The notes: generated by a model from the letters alone, not told the origin. 5,181 nt of DNA from Haloferacaceae archaeon (GCA_028274825.1 JAQCMZ010000540.1:1-5181); one strand, 5' to 3'. Positions 1-4,827 are shown, counted from the first letter of the stretch. Numbers and translations are program-made.

Positions 1-66
1 CAAATCGGCAGACGTGACCACCCGGAACACGTAGCGTGTTCAACTCAACAGTCAGTTCGGTGAGGG

Positions 67-77
67 TATTTATATAC
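67..77 (-). promoter_or_regulatory. Candidate TATA/box A, orientation uncertain
   Basis: The stretch TATTTATATAC is the most AT-rich motif near the left edge and reads GTATATAAATA on the minus strand, close to an archaeal box A. Read leftward it would start transcripts near position 45, feeding a gene that leaves the window; a GTG at 28-30 opens a ten-codon minus-strand frame (VFRVVTSADL) to the edge, too short to call. Read rightward it would run antisense into the tRNA, which is less likely. The motif is seen; the function is inferred. Confidence 0.35.
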
Positions 78-121
78 ACCTCTACGCTGTCTGTTGGATT
101 TGGATGAGAACGTAGGTAGAT

Positions 122-195
122 GGGCGCTGCAGGATTTGAACCCGCGACAGCTTGGTCCGAAGCCAAGCACTCTATCCAGGCTGAGCTAAGCGCCC
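122..195 (-). tRNA. tRNA-Arg, anticodon TCG
   Basis: The minus strand folds into a complete 74-nt cloverleaf. The 7-bp acceptor stem (GGGCGCT/AGCGCCC) is perfect, the D stem is GCTC/GAGT with one G-U pair, the anticodon stem is CTTGG/CCAAG around loop CTTCGGA, the variable loop has five bases, and the T arm is GCGGG-TTCAAAT-CCTGC. The anticodon is TCG (plus-strand positions 158-160), which reads CGA arginine codons. No intron is present and CCA is not encoded, so CCA must be added after transcription. It is divergent from the prenyltransferase gene. Every stem pairs, so this looks functional. Confidence 0.97.
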
Positions 196-220
196 TCTCA
201 TCACTGTATTCGAGTATTGG

Positions 221-229
221 TCTTAACTT
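221..229 (-). promoter_or_regulatory. Possible box A of tRNA-Arg
   Basis: On the minus strand the sequence AAGTTAAGA is centred about 30 nt upstream of the tRNA 5' end, the expected place for a box A. It is a weak match to the TTTAWA-type consensus, and the region offers another AT-rich stretch (AATACTCGAATAC) closer in. Its position also argues against starting the neighbouring prenyltransferase at TTG 217. Confidence 0.3.
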
Positions 230-287
230 CGGCGATTTCCGAGTTTGATCCCTCTCTGTCACTCGAACGCGGTGACGAGTCACACAG

Positions 288-294
288 TTTATTA
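288..294 (+). promoter_or_regulatory. Box A for the prenyltransferase gene
   Basis: TTTATTA is centred 28 nt upstream of ATG 319. That spacing would place transcription start at or next to the start codon, giving a leaderless mRNA as is common in haloarchaea. It is the main support for choosing ATG 319 over the upstream in-frame TTG at 217. Confidence 0.6.
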
Positions 295-295
295 C

Positions 296-315
296 CGCCG
301 GCCGAATCACCGGCG
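296..315. repeat. Inverted repeat between box A and start codon
   Basis: CGCCGG (296-301) and CCGGCG (310-315) form a perfect 6-bp inverted repeat with an 8-bp spacer. It sits just downstream of the TATA element and directly before ATG 319, where a bound regulator would block transcription initiation. Arms this GC-rich can arise by chance in GC-rich DNA, so an operator role is only a possibility. Confidence 0.3.
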
Positions 316-318
316 CAC

Positions 319-1164
319 ATGGGAATTGCCGGCGCCGTGCGCGGATACGGAGAGTTGACACGGCCGGGCAATGCAGTCGCGGCTGGGATACTCACCTTCA
401 CCGGAGCGTTCGTGGCAGGTGGTGTCTCTCAGGGCTTGGTTCCAGTCGCTGCAGCCGTCGCGACCACTGTTCTCGCCACCGGCGGTGGCAATGCCGTGAA
501 TGACTACTTTGACCGGGAAATCGACGAGGTGAATCGCCCCGGTCGGCCGATTCCTCGCGGAGCCGTCACACCGCGTGGAGCGCTCGCGGAGACGGGGTTG
601 TTGTTCGGGAGTGCGATTGGGCTTGCGTTGACACTGCCGCCGACGGCAATCGCGATCGCCGTTGTGAATCTCCTTCTCCTAGTCGCGTATACAGAATTTT
701 TCAAAGCGACACCAGGGCTCGGGAACGTTGTTGTCGCGTTCCTCACGGGATCGACGTTTCTGTTTGGCGGTGCCGCAGTCGGTGATCTCTTCGGTGCGGC
801 CGTCTTGTTCGCGCTCTCAGGGTTAGCGACGCTCGCCCGCGAGGTGATCAAAGATATCGAAGATATTGCTGGTGATCGTCAAGAGGGGCTGTCGACGCTT
901 CCCATCGCAGTGAGCGAGCGTGTCGCCCTCTGGATTGCGGCTGTGTCTCTGACTGTGGGCGTCGTCGCGAGCGCAGTGCCGTATCTTGAGGGGACCTTCG
1001 GAGTAGCGTATCTGGCTGTCGTCATTCCCGCCGACGCAATCATGCTGTTCGGTGTGTGGAAGTCATTTACTGCTCCTGGAGAGGGTCAACGCCGACTCAA
1101 ATTGGGCATGTTTCTCGCTATCGCCGCATTCTTACTCGGCCAAACCGTTATTATATATGGTTAA
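319..1164 (+). CDS. ubiA: UbiA-family prenyltransferase, probable digeranylgeranylglyceryl phosphate synthase
   Basis: This 281-residue integral membrane protein belongs to the UbiA superfamily. In archaea this type of enzyme adds a second geranylgeranyl group to geranylgeranylglyceryl phosphate, the second ether-forming step of membrane lipid synthesis. The first Asp-rich motif is NDYFD (61-65), followed by NRPGRP (72-77); the second is DIEDIAGD (179-186), followed by STLPI. These motifs bind the Mg-diphosphate of the prenyl donor. YTEFFK (124-129) is typical of the family. Hydrophobic segments occur about 17-36, 41-57, 92-110, 112-125, 137-152, 157-172, 202-222, 228-247 and 262-280, fitting the 8-9 helix fold. 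The open frame extends to TTG 217, but the added residues are polar and unlike the family N-terminus, and ATG 319 has a well-placed box A. Other UbiA members (menaquinone or heme O synthesis) are less likely given the RPGNAVAAG N-terminus, but substrate cannot be read from sequence. Confidence 0.92.
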   Translation: MGIAGAVRGYGELTRPGNAVAAGILTFTGAFVAGGVSQGLVPVAAAVATTVLATGGGNAVNDYFDREIDEVNRPGRPIPRGAVTPRGALAETGLLFGSAIGLALTLPPTAIAIAVVNLLLLVAYTEFFKATPGLGNVVVAFLTGSTFLFGGAAVGDLFGAAVLFALSGLATLAREVIKDIEDIAGDRQEGLSTLPIAVSERVALWIAAVSLTVGVVASAVPYLEGTFGVAYLAVVIPADAIMLFGVWKSFTAPGEGQRRLKLGMFLAIAAFLLGQTVIIYG

Positions 1165-1210
1165 GCCAATACCATCCGCAAACTGATGAAACCAATATCT
1201 GGCGTCTCAT

Positions 1211-1226
1211 GCCGTGATATCACGGC
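1211..1226. promoter_or_regulatory. Perfect 16-bp palindrome
   Basis: GCCGTGATATCACGGC is its own reverse complement over all 16 bases. It lies 46 nt after the prenyltransferase stop and about 185 nt before the ATPase start. With no loop bases it looks more like a site for a dimeric DNA-binding protein than a transcription terminator, and no T-run follows. No copy of the full site is apparent elsewhere in the window. Confidence 0.45.
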
Positions 1227-1353
1227 CCAACGCGGAAACCCGTCACGACAACCCTCGCTCGGTTAACGACACGGTCGACGCCCACCCGATATCCCGGATC
1301 CCCACAGAACAACACATGTACATGGAATGCAGGTCAGCACCCGTCTCACTCAC

Positions 1354-1361
1354 TACTATAC
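1354..1361 (+). promoter_or_regulatory. Candidate box A for the ATPase gene
   Basis: TACTATAC is the best TATA-like element ahead of ATG 1410, centred about 52 nt upstream. Transcription would begin near 1383-1385 and leave a leader of about 25 nt, unlike the apparently leaderless neighbours. Confidence 0.4.
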
Positions 1362-1396
1362 TGATACGTCTGTCATCGGCTGCGTGGCTGTCCAGT

Positions 1397-1402
1397 AAGA
1401 GG
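1397..1402 (+). promoter_or_regulatory. Possible Shine-Dalgarno of the ATPase gene
   Basis: AAGAGG ends 7 nt before ATG 1410 and partly matches the anti-Shine-Dalgarno of archaeal 16S rRNA. Together with the distant TATA element it suggests a leadered mRNA and supports ATG 1410 as the start. Confidence 0.4.
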
Positions 1403-1409
1403 CATTCAG

Positions 1410-2027
1410 ATGTATGATCTGAGCCCCCACCTCGATGCACAGGTGGATCCCGGAACAAATCTCTTAATCTCGGGTCCGCCATTAACAGGGAAACACTCAC
1501 TCGCGCTCGATATTCTGGCTGATGGCGTCGATACTGGCGACTCTGCCGTCGTCGTCACGACGAAAAACGGCGCCGACAGTGTGCTTCAGGATCTCTCTGA
1601 CAGGACCACCGCCGAAGGGGCTCCCGTCGCGGTCGTCGATTGTGTCACACGCCAGCAAGGGATCGACGCTGTACGTGATGTCAATCGGATTAAGTACACC
1701 TCCTCTCCGGAAGATATGACTGGTATTGGGATCAACTTCTCCGAGTTTCTGGAAGCGTTCCACGCCAGCCAGGAGATCACGAACAACAGAATCCTGCTGA
1801 ATTCACTGTCGACGCTGTTGATGTACTCTGATCTCGAGACAGTGTTCCGGTTTCTCCATGTCTTTACCGGCCGAATCCAAAGCGTCGACGGACTCGGAGT
1901 CTTCTGTATCGACGAGCCGACACACGACGGTCAAACGATGAACACGCTCAAACAGCTGTTCGACGGGATTATCACCACAAGCGAAACCGCTGACCCAGAG
2001 ATCCGTCTGGCCTCGTCTTCGCCCTGA
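1410..2027 (+). CDS. RecA-superfamily (RAD55/KaiC-like) ATPase of haloarchaeal type
   Basis: This 205-residue protein has a single RecA-like P-loop domain. Walker A is GPPLTGKHS (22-30); a probable Walker B is VFCIDE (164-169), preceded by a segment resembling KaiC/GvpD-type proteins, with NSLSTLLMYSD and a TVFRFLHVFTGR helix. QTMNTLKQLFDG near the end also fits this haloarchaeal group. Such proteins are often linked to signalling or DNA-related ATP-dependent processes, but the target here is unknown. It stands alone, with promoter-like and Shine-Dalgarno-like signals of its own. The C-terminus (EIRLASSSP) is odd: homologues as I remember them usually carry several more residues after this strand, and moving one base ahead from about 2014 opens a reading frame that starts RLRPDSRH. 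A frameshift or natural truncation is possible. Family assignment is fairly secure; function is not. Confidence 0.82.
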   Translation: MYDLSPHLDAQVDPGTNLLISGPPLTGKHSLALDILADGVDTGDSAVVVTTKNGADSVLQDLSDRTTAEGAPVAVVDCVTRQQGIDAVRDVNRIKYTSSPEDMTGIGINFSEFLEAFHASQEITNNRILLNSLSTLLMYSDLETVFRFLHVFTGRIQSVDGLGVFCIDEPTHDGQTMNTLKQLFDGIITTSETADPEIRLASSSP

Positions 2028-2105
2028 TAGTCGACATCGGCTCCTTGGGAAAATCCCCGACGATGATGCAGTTGCGGTCCTCGTTCAGGATTGTCCCGTC
2101 AGCTA

Positions 2106-2121
2106 CCCACGAACCCGTGGG
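2106..2121. repeat. GC-rich hairpin, possible terminator or IS-end remnant
   Basis: CCCACG (2106-2111), a four-base loop AACC, and CGTGGG (2116-2121) make a perfect 6-bp stem followed by TTT. It lies 79 nt after the ATPase stop. It could fold in the 3' UTR of that gene. The pattern also resembles the subterminal hairpins of IS200/IS605-type elements, which have no terminal inverted repeats, but no tnpA or tnpB sequence is beside it, so that reading is weak. Confidence 0.4.
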
Positions 2122-2297
2122 TTTGCACCTTGTCGTTCTGTGATTGTCTGTCGTCTCTGTCTGGCCGTGGGCTGGCACCGAGTCAGCAAGCCATTCGTGG
2201 TCGTGCTAGTGGGCGTCCGAGACGCGTGTCGCGTTCTGAGCGGACCGCCACTGTGTTGTGTCCGTTCGAGAAAGCGGCGGTGAGAAAGGGCACGTCG

Positions 2298-2310
2298 ACT
2301 GAGTCTCAGT
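2298..2310. repeat. Short inverted repeat
   Basis: ACTGAG and CTCAGT flank a single T, forming a 13-bp dyad 20 bp ahead of the pentanucleotide tract. It may be a protein-binding dyad or chance. No gene start is near it. Confidence 0.3.
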
Positions 2311-2330
2311 GAGTTGCTCGGTATCCTTGA

Positions 2331-2375
2331 GACGAGACGAGATGAGACGAGATGAGATGGGACAGGACGAGACGG
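2331..2375. repeat. Degenerate (GAYGA)n pentanucleotide tandem repeat
   Basis: Nine consecutive 5-bp units follow a GACGA/GATGA theme: GACGA, GACGA, GATGA, GACGA, GATGA, GATGG, GACAG, GACGA, GACGG. The tract is purine-rich on the plus strand and ends 104 bp before the start codon of the CoA-binding protein. It lies outside any convincing gene, so length changes would not shift a known frame. Confidence 0.85.
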
Positions 2376-2448
2376 GTAGGCTGTCAGAGCAGATCCCCTC
2401 GCCAGATCTGGGCCAGCCAACCGGGATCTAGCACACGTTCTAGCGGCC

Positions 2449-2456
2449 CTATTATC
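2449..2456 (+). promoter_or_regulatory. Box A for the CoA-binding protein gene
   Basis: CTATTATC is centred about 27 nt before ATG 2480, the spacing expected for a leaderless haloarchaeal mRNA. No Shine-Dalgarno sequence lies between them. A CTAG pair (2428-2431 and 2440-2443) flanks the region just upstream. Confidence 0.55.
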
Positions 2457-2479
2457 CCGACGGACACCGTTTTGCCGGT

Positions 2480-2905
2480 ATGAGCGACGACCGACTTCAC
2501 GAACTACTCGATGCCAACTGTATCGCTGTGGTCGGCTGCTCGGGGACACCCGGGAAAGACGCACACGAAATTCCACAGTACCTGCAAGAACACGGATACG
2601 ACGTACTCCCGGTCAATCCGTACGCAGACGAAATTTTCGGACATGAAACCTACGACCAGTTGAGCGACATCGATGAGGTGATCGATCTCGTTACCGTTTT
2701 CAGGCCCAGTGATGAGATTCCGGGAATCGTCGACCAGGTGCTGACACGTCGCCAGCAGCGAGGCCCTGACGATCCAGCTGGACTCTGGCTCCAACTTGGA
2801 ATCAGCAACGATACTGCAATAACCCGGGCTCGAGACGCAGAGATGACGATCGTTCAGGACCGGTGTATGAAAATCGAACACGGGCGATTACTCGAATCGA
2901 AATAG
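2480..2905 (+). CDS. CoA-binding domain protein (YccU-like)
   Basis: This 141-residue single-domain cytosolic protein has a Rossmann fold of the CoA-binding family, related to the N-terminal domain of succinyl-CoA synthetase alpha and ADP-forming acyl-CoA synthetases. The nucleotide-binding turn is VVGCSGTPGKDAHEI (17-31), then LPVNP (43-47), VTVFRPSDEI (71-80), WLQLGI (103-108) and a C-terminal DRCMKIEH (127-134). All are typical of the stand-alone YccU-like group, and the length is normal for it. It lacks the ligase and ATP-grasp domains, so it is not an acyl-CoA synthetase by itself; a CoA or nucleotide sensor or carrier role is assumed but unproven. It has a close upstream box A and is convergent with the coiled-coil protein gene. 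Confidence 0.9.
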   Translation: MSDDRLHELLDANCIAVVGCSGTPGKDAHEIPQYLQEHGYDVLPVNPYADEIFGHETYDQLSDIDEVIDLVTVFRPSDEIPGIVDQVLTRRQQRGPDDPAGLWLQLGISNDTAITRARDAEMTIVQDRCMKIEHGRLLESK

Positions 2906-3008
2906 CGTTTCACTTCGATTCCGCCTCCGAGAGTTCATCTGAGAGACGCAACTGTACACACGGATATCCAATTGCGGATCACAGTTACGCGTGAGCGCCC
3001 GAATTGAG

Positions 3009-3046
3009 CGACTCTCAGTGGGCTCAGGCTCCGACTCTGAGTGGGC
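3009..3046. repeat. Imperfect direct repeat, 15 bp, period 23
   Basis: CGACTCTCAGTGGGC (3009-3023) recurs as CGACTCTGAGTGGGC (3032-3046), 14 of 15 bases identical. It lies in the 178-bp spacer between two convergent genes, 38 nt beyond the stop of the minus-strand coiled-coil gene and so in its likely 3' UTR. No T-run or strong terminator hairpin is seen in this spacer. Confidence 0.6.
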
Positions 3047-3083
3047 CACAGACCCGACTCAACCCCACCCAGGTGACATCAAT

Positions 3084-3386
3084 TCAGGAATCCGACTCCT
3101 CTTCAGACTCCGTCGGTGACATCTCGTCAGTCAGTCGCTCGGCTTCGTTGATATGTGCCTCGGCGGTCACGGTCTCCAGTTCCACGTCGAGTTCTCCAGC
3201 GACGGCCTCGAGAATTGCACGCTGCTCGGCCATCTCGACTTCGAGCCTCTCAACTCGTGTTGCAGTCTCCGTTACTGTCGTTCGTGTCTCGTCGACTTCT
3301 GACCGAAGCTTGTCTAGTCGTTCATACGTCTCTTCAGCTTTGTCTGCCAGTGCTTGGATCTTTCGTGCAGTTCCGCCAAGTCCCAT
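3084..3386 (-). CDS. Small coiled-coil protein, DUF5798-like
   Basis: This 100-residue, strongly acidic protein resembles the haloarchaeal DUF5798 family by its MGLGGTARKIQALADKAEE start, its heptad-like helix and its AEQRAILEAVA segment. Residues about 10-66 should form a long coiled coil; the C-terminal tail (from about 85) is Glu/Asp/Ser-rich and probably disordered. There is no signal peptide or membrane segment, so it should be cytosolic. The family's function is unknown; coiled-coil oligomerisation or a partner-binding role is inference. It is convergent with the CoA-binding gene and divergent from surE. The start ATG lies inside a small inverted repeat, and no strong box A lies at the leaderless distance. 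A long antisense serine-rich frame over this gene is a shadow. Confidence 0.85.
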   Translation of the reverse strand: MGLGGTARKIQALADKAEETYERLDKLRSEVDETRTTVTETATRVERLEVEMAEQRAILEAVAGELDVELETVTAEAHINEAERLTDEMSPTESEEESDS

Positions 3387-3399
3387 ACATCATTGTATG
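3384..3399. repeat. Inverted repeat over the start codon of the coiled-coil gene
   Basis: CATACA (3384-3389) and TGTATG (3394-3399) are perfect complements with a 4-base gap. The first arm contains the start codon on the minus strand. In mRNA it could form a small hairpin masking the ATG; as DNA it could be a weak operator. The stem is AT-rich and short. Confidence 0.4.
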
Positions 3400-3424
3400 T
3401 GTTTCCGGTACGTGTGTGTTTCCG
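3395..3424. repeat. Direct repeat upstream of the coiled-coil gene
   Basis: GTATGTGTTTCCG (3395-3407) and GTGTGTGTTTCCG (3412-3424) match at 12 of 13 bases with a 17-bp period. On the minus strand this reads CGGAAACACAYAC twice, 9-38 nt before the coiled-coil start codon, so it lies in the leader or proximal promoter. It could be a paired regulator site. Confidence 0.5.
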
Positions 3425-3473
3425 TTCGCCAGTGCGGTGACTCACGAGCGATAAGATGGGTTTTGTTGTGTTT

Positions 3474-3534
3474 GGCGGGATCTCAATCCGGAGTCGCACA
3501 GTCAGCCGAGAACACACTGCCCGGGTGAGCTATC
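3474..3534 (-). other. Degenerate tRNA-like segment
   Basis: On the minus strand TAGCTCACCCGGGCAG resembles a tRNA D-arm region, and about 30 nt later GGATTGAGATCCCGCC resembles a T arm. Only three of five T-stem pairs form, the conserved loop C56 would be G, the GCTC stem lacks a good partner, no 7-nt anticodon loop forms, and flanking bases give no acceptor stem. It cannot be a working tRNA. It could be a decayed tRNA or a chance likeness, in the spacer between the coiled-coil gene and surE. Confidence 0.25.
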
Positions 3535-3553
3535 AGACACGAGCGAACGGTGC

Positions 3554-3560
3554 GTTTTTG
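3554..3560 (+). promoter_or_regulatory. Weak box A for surE
   Basis: GTTTTTG is centred 27 nt upstream of ATG 3584, fitting a leaderless start there rather than at GTG 3560 or ATG 3578. The T-run is a modest match to the archaeal consensus. Confidence 0.45.
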
Positions 3561-3583
3561 TGCCGACATCTGCTGATATGTAC

Positions 3584-4369
3584 ATGACTGTCAGTCGGGT
3601 TCTCCTGACAAACGACGACGGGATCGATAGCGTGGGTCTGGAGGCGCTCCGAGAAGCGCTGGCCGAGGTTGCAGAGGTAACAGTTGTGGCTCCTGCCGGC
3701 GATCAGAGTGCTGTGGGCCGTGCAACCTCAGACGAAGTGACCATTCATGAACACAATCATGGGTACGTGGTTGATGGGACCCCCGTCGATTGTGTGATCG
3801 CTGGCCTTGGCGATCTCGTCCCAGATGCCGACGCCGTGGTCGCAGGGTGTAATAAGGGCGCAAATCTTGGCGCATATACACTCGGCCGATCGGGAACGAT
3901 TTCCGCGGCGGTGGAGGCTGCATTTTTCGATGTCCCGGCGTTCGCCATCTCGATGTACATCCCTGGTGGCGAGGACTGGTACAAACGAGACCTCTCACAG
4001 AGCGAGTACAAAAACGCCACCCAGGCCGCAAAGTTCCTTGTCGACCGCTCCGTGGGGACTGACGCATTCGAGACGGCCGATTATCTCAACGTGAACGCGC
4101 CAGTGTTCGACTCGGAACAACTCGTGCCGATGGAGGTGACACGGCCGTCGAAACTGTATGATATGACCGCCGAGCGAAACGGCGGGTCAATCACGCTGAC
4201 CGACCGCATTTGGGGACGGATGAATGACGGCACACTCCCAGATCCTGAAGGGACAGACCGCCGTGCAATTGTCGAGAATCGGGTGTCGGTCTCACCACTG
4301 ACAGCCCCCCACACGACCGAACGATACGGCGAACTCGACAAGCTGGTTGGCGTGTATAACGGCCGTTGA
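3584..4369 (+). CDS. surE: SurE-type 5'/3'-nucleotidase (survival protein E)
   Basis: The 261-residue protein is a metal-dependent phosphatase of the SurE family, which removes phosphate from nucleoside monophosphates in the cytosol. The N-terminal LLTNDDG motif (N10, D11, D12, G13) supplies metal ligands; DQSAVGR (40-46, S42) and GCNKGANLG (88-96, N90) match the other metal and phosphate sites, with GRSGTISAA (101-109) as the usual YSGTVxAA-like segment. DGTPVDC (64-70) is also a family motif. Length is normal (about 250-270). The start at ATG 3584 gives the typical short lead before the first strand and has a box A 27 nt upstream; ATG 3578 and GTG 3560 are in frame but less likely. It is divergent from the coiled-coil gene and convergent with grpE. 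In many family members the loop reads SGINxG; the C in AGCNKG is a mild variation. Confidence 0.93.
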   Translation: MTVSRVLLTNDDGIDSVGLEALREALAEVAEVTVVAPAGDQSAVGRATSDEVTIHEHNHGYVVDGTPVDCVIAGLGDLVPDADAVVAGCNKGANLGAYTLGRSGTISAAVEAAFFDVPAFAISMYIPGGEDWYKRDLSQSEYKNATQAAKFLVDRSVGTDAFETADYLNVNAPVFDSEQLVPMEVTRPSKLYDMTAERNGGSITLTDRIWGRMNDGTLPDPEGTDRRAIVENRVSVSPLTAPHTTERYGELDKLVGVYNGR

Positions 4370-4446
4370 CGACCCCAAAGAGTTAGTGTCGGCCTGTGAT
4401 ACTCACAGAATCTATCTCCAACGCAGGTCCCGATATCTGCCCGGGT

Positions 4447-4463
4447 ACCACTGATTCGGTGGT
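4447..4463. repeat. Small hairpin downstream of surE
   Basis: ACCAC (4447-4451) and GTGGT (4459-4463) pair around a 7-base loop TGATTCG, 77 nt past the surE stop. A few pyrimidines follow (GTGTCTCTCC) but no clean T-run, so a terminator role is only possible. Confidence 0.3.
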
Positions 4464-4705
4464 GTGTCTCTCCAGTCGTCAGCGTTCACTCACTACCGCT
4501 GTGACCGCGACTCCTTACAGGCTATGTTCACACCGAGTTGCCATCTCCATCTCTCCTGTGTGGCTGTTGAGTTTCATGTGGCCTCGGACTTTCGTCGCCT
4601 CCCCAGGAAGCCGTTGGCATCCGCCTTTTGCCCCTCTACCGCTAGTTTGGACACTCACGACGACTGGGCTCGGCGGCTTCTCAGCGGTCGACAATCTGGT
4701 CAGCA

Positions 4706-4729
4706 GTGAGATACGAACTCACAGGAGTT
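4706..4729. repeat. Two overlapping, mutually exclusive small hairpins
   Basis: GTGAG (4706-4710) can pair with CTCAC (4718-4722) around a 7-base loop, while AACTC (4716-4720) can pair with GAGTT (4725-4729) around ACAG. They share the CTC bases, so only one can form at a time. On the minus strand the first resembles a tRNA T arm (loop TTCGTAT), but no matching acceptor or anticodon arm is found. Confidence 0.3.
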
Positions 4730-4792
4730 GAACGCGAAACCTCAAGCTTCCCGTTTTGACCCGAGAACAGACCGGCAAATCTCCCACAATTG

Positions 4793-4827
4793 TCACTCAA
4801 CGTGATGGGAATGGCTATCACGAGTGA
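4793..4827 (-). repeat. Imperfect hairpin in the grpE 3' region
   Basis: Arms TCACTC + GTGAT (4793-4798, 4802-4806) and ATCAC + GAGTGA (4817-4827) form 11 base pairs with a 3-nt bulge and a 10-nt loop. The structure starts 46 nt beyond the grpE stop on its own strand. It may mark the 3' end or a processing or stability element of the grpE mRNA; the T-run of a classical terminator is missing. Confidence 0.45.

Larger units (their letters stand above)
2028..2479. other. Gene-poor spacer with hairpin and tandem repeat
   Basis: No convincing gene is visible on either strand. Open frames are arginine-rich (minus strand 2103-2576) or lack the acidic composition of the neighbouring proteins. The stretch holds a GC-rich hairpin (2106-2121), a 13-bp inverted repeat (2298-2310), a pentanucleotide tract (2331-2375), a 10-bp palindrome CCAGATCTGG (2402-2411) and the promoter of the next gene. 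It could be the decayed remnant of an insertion, but no transposase fragment can be recognised. Confidence 0.55.

Noticed and set aside
217..318. N-terminal extension of the prenyltransferase from TTG 217
   Set aside because: The 34 added residues are polar and unlike the family, would overlap the tRNA promoter region, and ATG 319 has a TATA element at the leaderless distance.
504..851. 115-aa minus-strand frame inside the prenyltransferase
   Set aside because: It is the antisense shadow of a strongly conserved gene, basic and low in acidic residues.
1243..1500. 85-aa minus-strand frame over the ATPase start
   Set aside because: It overlaps the ATPase 5' end, has no recognisable domain and no promoter-like signal.
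1972..2178. 68-aa minus-strand frame including VADGTILNEDRNCIIVGD
   Set aside because: Part of it looks protein-like, but it overlaps the ATPase 3' end, starts in non-coding-looking sequence and matches no family I recognise. A blastp search would settle it.
2331..2375. CRISPR array
   Set aside because: The repeat units are only 5 bp and contiguous, with no spacers; it is a simple-sequence tract.
2103..2576. 157-aa arginine-rich minus-strand frame
   Set aside because: It is very basic, reads through the pentanucleotide repeat and covers the start of the CoA-binding gene, so it is not a credible haloarchaeal protein.
3004..3528. 174-aa serine-rich plus-strand frame
   Set aside because: It is antisense to the acidic coiled-coil gene; Ser/Val/Thr-rich shadows are expected opposite Glu/Asp-rich reading frames. 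It starts at a TTG and has no domain.
3591..4067. 158-aa minus-strand frame inside surE
   Set aside because: It is the arginine/proline-rich antisense shadow of a clear SurE gene.
4396..4731. Overlapping 111-aa and 81-aa plus-strand frames after surE
   Set aside because: They have high Ser, Cys, His and Arg content, no domain and no promoter at the usual distance. They compete with each other for the same DNA.
4699..4740. tRNA on the minus strand with T arm GTGAG-TTCGTAT-CTCAC
   Set aside because: A good T arm is present, but no complementary 5' acceptor strand, D arm or anticodon arm is found within tRNA distance.
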